Shown one piece after another: positions 13,101-24,987 of a DNA stretch of 64,000 bases. Both the position numbers and the translations under genes were made by a program. Within the stretch, counting starts at the first letter, position 1; each line of letters opens with the position of its first letter. The notes under the pieces are model-generated. The model saw only the letters and a program-made list of their open reading frames with translations. It had not been told where the DNA came from and ran no database searches. Origin of the DNA: Casuarius casuarius (Eukaryota; Chordata; Aves; Casuariiformes; Casuariidae); contig PTFA01000050.1 in assembly GCA_003342895.1 (NCBI GenBank), positions 2,284,560-2,348,559 on the forward strand. The letters run 5' to 3'.

Positions 13101-16100
13101 TTAACTGTAGACTTGGTTGCTGCTAATGGAACACAGGGCGAGATCCAAAAAGGAGAGAGGTGCCTAAATCTCCATAAAATTTCACCTAATTTAGTCACTC
13201 AATATCTCATATTCATCTAAGGTTTCACTTGTAAAGCTACTAAAAGGTACAGTTGCACATGCCTAGAATAGCTGCCATCTTGTCTGAGCTGTGTATTTTA
13301 ATGTGTCTCATACCCAGACTTGTTAGGATTCACAGACCTGGCTGCCACAGGCCTAAATTTCCTGAGAAGCACGTGTTGGTAGGTGTACTCAGAGAAATAC
13401 AGAAATAAATGCAGAACTTCAGTTTGTTTCATTTTATCTCACAAGTCACAAGGTGTGAGCAAGAAGGAGAATACACTGAGCTCAGTGATGCAGTCCTTTG
13501 GGAGCAGAGAATTTTCGATTTGTGCACTGTAGTCCCAGTACCACCTAGGTTATTTATCTGCTGACTCTTCAGAGGAAAAAAAAAGAAAAGCAGAACTGGT
13601 TCCTGCAGCAGAACCAGAACTAAGACCCGGAGATCATCCTGCAGAGTGGCACCTCTGACTGTCTCACTCCAGCCTTCCTCTAAGGGAGGGATGTATGCAA
13701 ACACCCTCGAGCCAAGGAGGGGAGGCATAGAGTATGTCACTTCATGGATGAGCGCCTCAGCCACTGGACTGCAGTATGAAACACAGTCAAGAGCACAATC
13801 TGCTCTGGCAGCTGTCCTTGCAGAAGTGAGTTATCTCTCCATCTAATCATAATGCTGAGTTCGTAAGAGAGACCGGCTTTCAGGCATGTCTCATCTTCAG
13901 CACTGCCTGTAGACTGGTTTAACTGACTGTAGTTTAGGGCAGTTAGTGCACTGTGTTGCAGGCATCGCAGTCTGAGTCTTGGTGCTGTTTGATAAGGTAT
14001 CTGCTACTCAGCAGCAGTTTCTCCTGATAGATTTCTGTTGTAGGTAAGGATGCTTCTCAAAGTTCTCTGCTGACTTGAATAGAGATGTTTTGCAGTCTAA
14101 AGGCAGTCAATTTGGTCATCTCTACACTTATTGTACTGGTGTTCATATACTAGCTTTCTTGACAAGGTACCACTGCATAGTTAGAGCAGAGACTAAGGAT
14201 GGGGATCTCAGCCCTCACTGATTTGCTGCATGACCTTGAGCAGCACATTTAAATGCTGTGGTTCACTGCCTCCTTTACTAAATTGCGATAATGTTCCATA
14301 GTTCCTGAAATGTTATGAAATACAATTTTATATGAGACGTATCAATTCATATTTTATGATATGAACTATACTATAGACATTTTCCACATTTTCCACATCT
14401 TTTTCAGTCTCAGGAAGGCATTGCAAGAGCAGTGTGGGGAAGCCCACACCTACTTCTACTGATATAGATTTTTGCCACCTTTACTTCTCTTTGGGGGATT
14501 GGAAAACTCAGTCTTGTTTACTGATTTTATTGTCATCTAATTTCCTTCTTGACAATGCTATTAAACAAGTAAATAGACAAAAAGGAAGAGATCTGCTGCT
14601 CTAACTTCTGTGCCAGATGAAGAGAGAACATGTTCTCAATTGAATTTCTAAGCTTCACATATCTCTATGATTGTACCCAAATTTCATGAAGTAACAGGAT
14701 TAGAGCATCATTCCTGCAGAATACAACGCCACTCTTTATTGAAACACCATTCACTATATCTGCTGCAGGTTAAGAACTGATCACTGCTCCCAAGACTATT
14801 TGAAACACTCTGGCCACTGACCTTAGTTGTTACCACCCTCATTTCCCAATATGCCACAGATTTGTACTTACAATCTCTCTGGGAGCTCTTGAAGCTGCAG
14901 GAGGCTGGACGTGACATTGGCTCTGATCCCAGTGCCCTCACACATGACCCCAATCAGCTTCACTACAATTCTCATGATACCCACAGGGTTTCCAGATGGA
15001 AAGAGGAAAATAAATGTTATCAGCACAATCCAAATGGAAAAGGCTTTTTTTTTTTTTTTACCATAGACGGTCTCTACTTTGATGCTAATATGCAGAGGTT
15101 ATTAATTCATCTTTTTGCATCAGAATATCTCACTTTATTAGAGCAAGGGAAATATAACAGGCTTACTTTGATTGTCAGATTCTTTTTTTTCCCCCCTTTT
15201 AGATGGGAAATAATGCTAAAAGGGCTCATCTTTTATTATAAGTACAGCTTATGCTTCTCATCAGAACTGACAGTTTATGATATGGAAAGAATTAGTTATA
15301 AAATCTATGGCTAACCTGTGCCTAATAGTAAATATTTGTTTCAACTAAGCTAAAATGACAGTTGTAGTTATAAGTGACTCCAAGTCTCAAGTCAAATAAC
15401 AGTGAATGATATTTTCTCCCTAGAAACAGCCACATGAGGCTATAGAGGCACCTTTTAATAAAATAGGAAAGGGTATTTCATAATTTTTAACTGTCTTTTA
15501 CAACAACTTCTGCAGAAATCAATTGGCCATATTCTGTGTTTGCATTCACAAGTATGAGTTGTCATCCTGCCTTAAGGGTGTAGATGTGCCTGGACTTCCT
15601 CTGTAATCAGCCATGACTGAAGAGAAACTTTTTGAATGAAGCTATAAAAAAAACCCTTTGGTTTCTCACAAAATGTTACAGTAACTTAAAGCACTTAGAG
15701 CTCTGGAGGAATTTTGATTTACATTTTTTTTTTGTTATATGATCTTTAGAGGCAGGTGAGACCACAAGTAAAATGCAATTAAATTTATTCATTATAATCC
15801 CATTTTCCTGTTTCCTTTGATGTGGAAATATATACCACGGTAATTCTAATAAAATATGCTTTCAAAATGGGCAGGTATTTGCCATACCCTGAAATAATAT
15901 CATGTGAAGTGTCTAGTTATTGCTCACCTACAATCATTAGGCAATGTCTTCAGCTCATGAAGACATTTGAATATAGTCATTTCTGCATTTACAAAAAGTG
16001 ATGTTTTTTCCCTGTCTCTTTCCCCTCACAGAACATCTCACTTCTGTAGTATCTTATTAAAAGATAGAAACTGCCTTATATTGAACAAGTTGGACACAGT

Positions 16101-16479
16101 AAAACCAGTATAACTTCACAGGAATAAGTGAGCAGGGTGGCAATTCACACCTTCTCTGCAAAAAGGCAACTTTATTAAATGACAAACTGGAAAATTTGGA
16201 TAGTGATGTATTGCACTGATAGCCCCTGCACCTGAGTCTTCTGTGTTTTAATGAAATATAAAATTCATCCTTGTGCAGAAAATCAGCAAAAGACCAATTG
16301 GAGTGAAGTAGCATATCTGCCCTACATCATACGCCAGCCTGGTCATTAGCAAGACAGGTTTCTCATCAGCACAGGTCCCATCCCTCCTGTGATAGGACCC
16401 CTTTGAGGGGATCGTCAGGATGTCTTTTCTCCGTGCCAATTCAATTCTTACCTTGCCTGCTAGAATTACCAAAAATGCC
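1163..16479. other. Gene-desert segment, no gene seen
   Basis: AT-rich non-coding DNA. The open frames here are short; the longest, 150 codons at 14,862-15,314 on the plus strand, contains poly-Phe encoded by T-runs and resembles no protein I know. I see no splice-bounded conserved exon, RNA gene or further clear transposon. Small T- or A-runs occur, for example near 15,045-15,059. Confidence 0.6.
8590..8637. promoter_or_regulatory. Two consensus AP-1 sites 41 bp apart
   Basis: TGACTCA occurs at 8590-8596 and again at 8631-8637, the second followed by G as in a half Maf recognition element. Single sites are expected several times by chance in 64 kb. The close pair is the only reason to list it. 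Confidence 0.2.
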
Positions 16480-16775
16480 TTGAATTACTAAAAACTGTGA
16501 CGAATTGTTAAATCTAATTAACCACAATTTTTTTAATCAGCTAAGCTATCAAACATGCCTTGTAAATGTACTAACAGCACCTTCAGAACAAATTTGTTTT
16601 ATAGGTAGCAATTAAAATAAATATTTAATCTGTCGTCGCACAAATCGTGGCTGGCTGAGCACAGTACAACTGTATTAATCATCTCAAAACCATGATGTAA
16701 GTAACTAATCAGCTCAAAAACTAAAGCTGCTTCAGTTTCCCTATAAATTATGTAGTAGCAATCTCACTAACATCT
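16480..16775. promoter_or_regulatory. Candidate conserved non-coding element
   Basis: A repeat-free stretch with many homeodomain-like cores: TAATTA (near 16,516), ATTAATCATC and CTAATCAG. It also has an unusual CpG-containing core, tctgtcgtcgcacaaatcgt, in AT-rich surroundings. This texture is typical of deeply conserved developmental enhancers, but conservation itself cannot be seen from one sequence. Confidence 0.3.
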
Positions 16776-19700
16776 TACCAGCCGCTCTCTTCCCTCCTTA
16801 CCGACTAGTAAATGTTGTGGACACAATGAGAGAGAGTCTTTTCAGGATACAAATGACATAGGACACTGGTGAAGACTTTCTTTGATTAACTGCTTTTCAC
16901 AAGTTCCGTTAAAAATAACAATTTTTGGAGCTGTTAACAAAGCAGAGCTTCTCAATGGTCACTCTGTTTGTTGTGTGCAATTTTGGTAGGATAAACAAAT
17001 AAACAAACAAGGTGGGCAGCAATTGAAATTGGATGCTTAGAAAGGAGGTGCATGTCTTCCCTGGCACAACCCGGCATCTCTATATGCAAGTAGGCATTCA
17101 CTTCTACTAAGGCAAAGGCTTATTGTTATGTATGTCTATTCGCGAGAGAACTTGAAATTTTGGCCTGTTGCTTCATTAGAATAATCTCTGCTGAGGGAAT
17201 CTATCTTGGTTATATGAATCTTCAGCAGCATTCCAATTTTGTGGTTGTAACTATGCCATCCTGAGACAAAGCTGTATGCCAACTAGGCAATTTACTGAGT
17301 AAATATTTAGTGCCTGAGTTCACACATAGCTGTCCAAATATGTAATTTGTTCATGCAAGTCCTTCTGTTAAGTAAGACTAAGGTATAAAAGCTTTTAGAA
17401 TTAGGGCCTGAAATGAACATTTCCTCCCTGTTCCTACTCCTCCCAACCCCAAACAAGTGACACAGGAAATAAGCAATGTGCTGAACTATAGAAAACTATC
17501 ATCACCTCACTTTTTTAATAACCACCAGGTATTTTTACTGCCAGATACATGCTGGGCTTTTGATGACATTTATATGACATACAATGGCCAGTGAGATTAA
17601 TCACAGATCTGTATTCTTTAAAGATACCCGTGAGGATAGACTTCTGTGCCTGCTCTCGATGTAAAGATGGTTTTCTTGACTGCAACTCACCACACTACAT
17701 GTTCTTGCAAACCTTTCACTTTTAACATGTCTGCTTAATAAAAATGCTTTCCCTGACAGTGAAAAATTGGACCTATCAACGTGTTACCAGTCCGCATTTC
17801 CATTGCAACCTTCTAGACTTCAGAGAGCCACTACACTCAGTGAGAGGCAATGATGCTATTACAGCCTGACAAGGGCATATTGAGATACTTGGGCATATAT
17901 GGCACAAATTCTCTTATAATTTTATCTTTTAGAATGGGCAATGCAGTAGAATAATTAGAAAGTGATGGCTAACAGGGCATAACAGGGAAGAGTTTGAGAG
18001 CTCAGAGAAAGAGCAGAAATTAAGAATAAGTGACCAAAAGATAGATATGTGTGTTTCCAATCAGGATAAAAGAAGCAACAAGTAAATGCACTGCCAAAAC
18101 CAAACAGATTATATTTCAAGTGGTGTTTTTAAAAGACAAAAAAAAGTAAATCACTCTTACTTTCAGATGTGGCAACCCTTAATAGCTCTGCCAGGGATGT
18201 CAGCAGTGCTACCATTTAACTGTTACAGTTATATGGTTCATCTCAAACACTTTGCAAGCTGTCCTAGCCTACTGTTCTAGCCAAAAACAACTATCCCAGT
18301 GGTGAAAGTGGCAGTCCCAAGGAATGGACAAATACTGTTCTGCACAGCATCCTGCTTGAGTGGGAGCTGTCTAGTCACTGCTGCTGAAACAAACTATGCT
18401 CTTACAGGAAGTGCCCCGGGCTCCTTCGTGCCTGTGCAATAGAGATGAGCTTCAGCACATTAAGATCTCACTGAGGAAACTTGCATGGAGTGCTAGACAG
18501 AAACACTAAATATAGTCCCTGGGCATGTGCGGAAGCCACAGCAAGATAAGGATATCTGCTTGTCCTACTCCTTCACAGAGGGTATGGCTTTACTGCAGTC
18601 CAAATATCAAACATTTGAATTTGGGAAATATATTGGAGGATTGAGGCTTTTGTGTCAGTGCAGAATGGGGGAGGGGAGGAGGAGGAATCAGAAGATCAGA
18701 AGAGCATTAAATCAACAGAACCCGCCTCTGTTTTGCCTCCGCTGAACTGCCACTGGTTTGGGTGCATGCCTGGCATACAGAAGATGCAGATTCAGAACTG
18801 AGCAGTGCAGGGAACTGCATATGCGTCTCCAAACAGTTGCTTATATCACCAGAGACTTGACTGTTCCAGTGTGAGCCTGACTCATGTCGTGCCCCAAGAA
18901 TCAGGAACGCAATCCTTTGCCAGCAGCAGCTCATGACACTGGCTTCCCTATGCTGACCAGGTACATGGGAGGGGGCACCCGTTCTCTGCACAGTCCTCGC
19001 CCACATGCTCCAGAATCCAGAATCTCCATGGCCTGGAGCACCTGGTCCCAGCACTAGGTAACAGTATTGGCAAAGTTTGTGTCCTGCTTTGACTGCATAG
19101 CCTAAATCATTACCTGACACACAAGTTATAATATAGCAATGATATATTCAGAGTTGTCTCAGTCTTTTAAAATGCAAATTAATAGTCAAGTGATAATCAG
19201 ATGCATTTGACCCTGCATGAGAATAGCCAAATGTTGAGTCTGTTCTTCCAAAGCTGGAGATCTGCTGTGTACATTACAATACCATTTAACAGTGCACACA
19301 CAATGGTCATATAGCTTAGCCAAGCAACACTGCTGAGTCAACTGTGCACTATAAGGCCTTGCTTCCTTTCTCATGGCTCTCTTGCCTTTGAAGTTAAGCT
19401 GCAGCAGGCTCAGCTGTGCTCAGCAGGAGGGCTGAAGGTCTGAATATTCAGATTTCATCTCTGTTTATAGAGTGGCCCTTTGAGATGTAGGAATTCTGTT
19501 ACAATGTCCAGTTTCTGGGGGAAGGGTTGCTGAGGTTGTTAATGTGTCTCACGGAGCTTCAGCCATTATGCTAACCACCGCAGGCCCCTTCTGCTCCTGG
19601 CAGACGTTAATGGCCACATGGAGCCAGCAGCATAAGATCAGGTACCTCTAACAGACCTTTTTGATGGCTCCTCTGATTCTACTTCTGGCTGTTTCATAGT

Positions 19701-22347
19701 GGCTGCATGCTGCAACAGGCAATATTTAGTCTGCTTAATTTAATTAGGGTTGGTTTAAAGTTCATTTCAGTGCACTGTTGCTCTCTGCAGTAGCTGACTC
19801 ACTTGCACATGAAGTCTGCTTGGTTTCCACAAGGAAGAAAGGTGTGAAACAATAATTTAACATGGAGACCATGGATTTCCTAAGCTCCAGGTGCTCCTTA
19901 GCCACATGCAACATTCTTACGTAGTCATGTGTGTAATAGCCCAATTAAAGAGTGCCCAGGAAGGGAAAGCTGATGAGTATCTATCTGCCTGAGCCATCCT
20001 TTCAGTTGAAGTCCAGACAGCCAGAAAAGAACTATTATAATCCTACCAAATGATCTGGGAAGGACATGTTTGAGTCTCATAAAGCAGATGCCTGGAAACT
20101 CTTCTATAATCCAAAAGACTGCTGCATGGCTCTGTGAGATATGCAACAGTAGATGGGACTAAGATTGGGGTTGCTGCTGCTTATAGAAGATGTGCTGTGT
20201 AGCTCTATTAAAGCAAAGTATGCAGAGATAAAAGAATGTATTGCTGTCCTGTTTGCCTCATGAAGGCCCCCCCCCCCATCCCTTTTCCAGTTACAGAAAA
20301 AATTAGCAGCTTTCAAGTACTATCTGACAGTGGAGAGCTGTGTATGCAGCCAGAGGAGAGGCAGGCTTGCCAAGCTGCTTGTTTGCTGTCAGCAGAGAAT
20401 GTCACTTGCTGGAGTTTAGCTAGGGTGGTCCTGTGACTCTCTTCTGTCTCTGGCCCCCGTGGCAAGTCACAGTCCTCCCCACGGTTGTTCATGCCCATTT
20501 TCCTTCTCTTGTCAGCAGTTGTTTCCTATTCTTTATCAAGCAAATGGAAAGATTGAACTGGACCAGCTGTTCTAGCACTGGATAATTCAAGGGTATATGC
20601 TGGGTAATTAAGGGGTAATATGCTACTTATTATTTAAGGCTGTGCTATATGTTTAAAGCTGCCAGCTTAGACTTCTCCCACTAGAGTCAGCAGAGGTTCA
20701 TAAACAAGTGAACAGACTTAGGCTACCTCATCATACCCATCCTCCTGTAAATTGTGGGTACTTCCCATAAGGAAGTGCTGCACAGGACTACATATAGCTA
20801 CAGTGCTATATAGAGCAATTTAATGTATTTGCATAGAGTTGTGGGTATTTCCTTGTCTCTGTGCATTTTCTTTGCCTCTTTTGTCCTATGCAAAATAACT
20901 AAGCAGCCTAACATAGAAGTCACAATATAGGTGTCATTTACTGAACATTGCAGTACTGCACCTTCAGTCGCTGACAGAGGGGACTCAGTATTGAGCCAAT
21001 GGTGAATCAAAGCACCTGCTATTAAAGTCAACACATTTAAGCAGGATCCCATTGATCTGCTGTTTGGGTTTCTTAATATTCATAAAAACACATTTCTTGA
21101 GGCAGCAGGGATATCAATGAAAGGAAGGACAACTAACATCCGCATCTTCTCCATGTGATTGGAGTATTTGCATCAAATACTTTATTATGAAGGCTGGAGA
21201 ACAAGAAAAGCACATTCAGCGTCATATGTTATGGCACAGTCCCTCTCTGGTGGAGCAAACAATGGGACCATTATACAAGCTGACATATTTTTTGTTTCTA
21301 ATATATTCTGCTTCTTTGTGTCTGTGTGTACTTAAATAGCAGGCACAGATGTACTGTTTCCAAAGGTCTTTGACTTGTCATGAGAATACTGTCTTTACCA
21401 GTAAAATAAATTGATTACTAGTGACAATGTTAACTATTATACAAAGAACCCAGCTCTGGTGGCCTTTGTTGGATTTGAAAGAAAAGGTGATTATTTCTTC
21501 CTTATGACAGTTTGAAAGGTTTGCCATGTGGATATGGAAAGATTTTGCTCATGAATATGCAGAAGTATGGCAACAGGCTGGGTAGCCAGATCTTCAAATT
21601 GACCGTTGGCTGTGATTGAGTGAGAAGACGAAGAAAAACATGAGACAAACACAAAATGTACAAAACCAGCATGGGAGATGGTTGCTAAAATAGTCAATTG
21701 TGAGAGTATTGTGAAATACCAGATTTTTTGTGTAATATCAGATTGATGACATGATTACAGGAAAAACAGTGCCAACTGGGAAGATGCACAGCACATCAGG
21801 TTCATGGTATGGCCACCAAAATCTTTAATAATATTTATGCCTAGGGATTATTACTTTATTCTGTATTCTTTAAGCGCTCTGAGCAGTGACATCAGGAAAC
21901 TAACCTGTGACATTTCAAGACAATATACCTTTCTTACCAACAGCATGTGTTGCTATTTTTCTGGGAAGCATTATAGTCGTAGAAAAAAAACTCCACAACC
22001 CATACAGGGAGTACAGCATGTTATAAATCAGAGAAATTAATGAAGAGNAAAAAAAAAAAAAAAAAACAGAATACCTACTTGTTATATTAGAATGGCTTTT
22101 CACAAGTTTTTTCTTTTGAAACATAGAAAATTATAAAACACTCATTTAGAGTGAAAATTGCACTAGAACCTTTGCATTTGTGCAGGTTGCTGCTCTGAAA
22201 TGTATTCAGAAAGTTCTCTTTCTACAGATCTCATGTAAAAATAATTTGGGTTATTTTCCAATCTAATTTAAACTGCTACAAATATTTTGTGTAATGAGAT
22301 TGGAAACTATCCATTTGCTCCCCTTAGAAAATGCTCAGAGTTCTCCC
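16776..22347. other. Gene-desert segment, no gene seen
   Basis: Non-coding DNA with a run of eleven C at 20,267-20,277. Plus-strand aataaacaaacaa near 16,995 is simple A-rich sequence. A single ambiguous base (N) at 22,048 is followed by 18 A (22,049-22,066). The 137-codon frame at 18,707-19,120 (minus) has no recognisable domain. Confidence 0.6.
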
Positions 22348-22444
22348 TTGATTGCAGTTCAGATCATGCTGCTAAACACCAATTTAGAACACAAATCAGG
22401 CTGCTTGTTGATTGCAGTTCAATTCATGCTGCTAAATACCAGTT
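22348..22444. repeat. Imperfect tandem duplication, 60-bp period
   Basis: A 37-bp segment at 22,348-22,384 recurs at 22,408-22,444 with four mismatches, by my count 33/37 identical. The shared core is ttgattgcagttca followed by catgctgctaaa. The intervening 23 bp are not clearly repeated. An old local duplication. Confidence 0.8.
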
Positions 22445-24890
22445 CTCTGATCAGCAAGATGCTGTTCTATAGGCTATGACCTGGGCCTCCCAAAGCCGTC
22501 GTTGCATTATTTTCACATAGGTTACGTTACTAAATTAGATCCACCTTATCAAATCATAATTAAGGATATGGTGTTTACTTGATCAGACAGCAAACCTGCC
22601 CTTTTTCATTCAAGAGGGTTTTGGTGTGAGTGACAGCTATGCATTCCTTTGGCACATGTAAACTGCCCTTATTTTAAATCATTTACTCTTGAGCAAATGT
22701 CTATGACATCGTTAATGCATTTAATTTCCTCTTGGTTAGAAGACTTCTTCCTGGATGAATTCCTTCTCAGGTTACTTAATGTTTTTTGATTTCCCTTGCT
22801 ATCTTATTGCTACTAGTTGTCACAACTGGTCTTTGGGTCAGGGTGAAAGAAAGAGGGACACGCTCTTTCCTGAAATCTTAGCCCCCATTTCAACATCTTG
22901 ATGATGAGGCATGTTTCTTCTCCTTTTGACCATTAAATCCCTCTGGGTGTTGCATGGTCACATCTACCCCATTTCACATCAGCACTCTGGGATCTGATTC
23001 CCGTCGTTGCCCCAGCACAGTTTGTCCCTTCCTCGTTTACTGTACAATGCCTCCTTCCTCAGCATCTTTGTAAGCAATTAGTAGCATTCTGTGTGAGTGC
23101 TCTGCAACTCTTGCTTGTGGCATACTCACCTCTGAAAATGAGTTTGCCAGGGAAATTTGCCCCTGCTCCACCACAGAAATTTCCAGGAGAGAACATGGCG
23201 TATTTCCCATATTCATTCTGTGATTACTGAGTGGAATGTGGTAAATAGCAGAAGTTGCTAGTCGTGATTGGTTTCTTCTTGCCAGAAATACGTTGTACCT
23301 GACCAAATGACCACAGTCAGATATATTTCACTTTCACAGCCTCTTCCACCTTCTGGTAAGACAAGAATCTATAAATCGGAGCATGTTAGTTCTGCAGAGT
23401 CTTGGAATTATTTCAACAAGAGCTACCACTTTCCCTAAGACAGTGTAAAGCTTGATTTTTGAAAGTGTCGAGAATATATGCTCCCAATGGGCAAATACTG
23501 AGGTTATGATTCTTTGCTCCCTTTGAAACAAATTCTTAGTCTATAAAAGCTTTGTTATATGTAGTAGATGTTCTTGAAAAACTTCTGTACATTTTAATCT
23601 AGAAAAACATCCAGAAATATAACTTTATGAGGGTATTTCATTACTTACTCATATGTGCGGCACCAGTCATGGGGTCCCCCAAATGCTTGCCACCTTCTGG
23701 AAAAGGTTTGATTACAAAGTTTCTAAAAGTGTGTGTGGGGGAGGTTATGCATATAACTTATCTAATTCACAGACTGTCTTGTATTGTCACTTCTCTCACC
23801 TCCCACTTCCATGTTGCTTTTAAAACTTCATATGAATTCTGTTGCATTTTATGGGCCACAGAAGTATCTCCATATATTTTGGGAAGATTGGAGGATTGCT
23901 TCTTCCGGTTGTCTTCATCATCACCCTCTGCTGCTTGTAGTTTTCCAGCCTTCCTTAGGTGTTTCTCAACTTGATTCTTTTCTGACTTTTAAATTTAAGT
24001 CAGACAAATGCTTTCCCATGCTTCTGCCCTATTCCTAATCTGACTTCATATCTATGTCTGCTCTACTTCTGCTGACAGATCTCTTGATCACATGGGCCAA
24101 AATCCTTTTGCTTAAAGTAGCCCATTTAACCCAGTTAATGCATAATTTATCATAAATAACAGCAATTAAAAAGGAATAGATATCCACCCAAAGCAAGAAA
24201 GTAAAAAAATCTCTGATACATCCTCTCTGCACTACTCTGCTGCTTAATAAACCTGCTTTACTCTGTATGTTTTTGAATTGGTCAGAATTTATTATACAGA
24301 ATATAAAAAGTGTCTTACTGAAATCCCACAGAGACTTGGATGGGACAGAACCTGAACTGCATGAAAAATGGAATATGGTATTAAAGGAGCATGAGACCAA
24401 GTTTGCTTTGTCATAGCAATTTCTAATCAGGGCTTATGTGTCATTTGGTTGTATTAGTAATGAAAATATTCTCATATGAAATAAGAGGAAGCATAAAATG
24501 TTCATTCAAAAGCATCTAGCAGCTGCATATACTGCATTAATATAAAGACTGATATACCTAATCAGGGGTTCACATTTCAAACCAGCAGGCCTAACAGCTT
24601 CTGAGATATAAGTAAATGAAAATTCATGATTCTGTATTGTGCCCAAGAGCCAACTTTACTGCTATTGCTATATAATTATTTATAGCTGCAAACTATCAAA
24701 TGGAATTGCTTACCACCACCTTACTATATGTGGTAATTGATGTGAAGTGAGGCATCGCGTCCCCTGCTGACCCTAGCATACTGAAAGTCAGATGGATTAT
24801 ATCTAACTCAATTATGATTGATATTATCAAAATCTCTGAAGCACAACATGGTATAACAGGCTTTGTAAGTGTATCTATTGATTGTTTCTC
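22445..24890. other. Gene-desert segment, no gene seen
   Basis: Non-coding. Open frames such as 23,627-23,974 (plus, 115 codons) and 24,035-24,400 (minus, 121 codons) show no recognisable protein features and look like chance readings. Confidence 0.6.
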
Positions 24891-24987
24891 TGTGCGTGTG
24901 TGTGTGTGTGCGTGTGTGCGCGCGCACGCACGCATGTGTGTGTGTGTGTGTGTGTGTGCGCGCACGCGCGCGCGCGTATGCATGTGT
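24891..24987. repeat. 97-nt uninterrupted alternating pyrimidine-purine tract (Z-DNA prone)
   Basis: (TG)n passes into (CG)n, CACGCACGCA, (TG)n again, then CGCGCACG and (CG)n, ending TATGCATGTGT. Checked base by base, pyrimidine and purine alternate without a break for 97 positions. Alternating CG and TG/CA repeats are the best-known Z-DNA-forming sequences. Confidence 0.93.

Noticed and set aside
14862..15314. 150-codon plus-strand open frame
   Set aside because: It contains two poly-Phe runs encoded by T homopolymers and no recognisable domain.
22048..22066. N followed by 18 A, possibly a retroposon tail
   Set aside because: No element body or target-site duplication is visible upstream. 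The N more likely marks uncertain base calling at a homopolymer edge.
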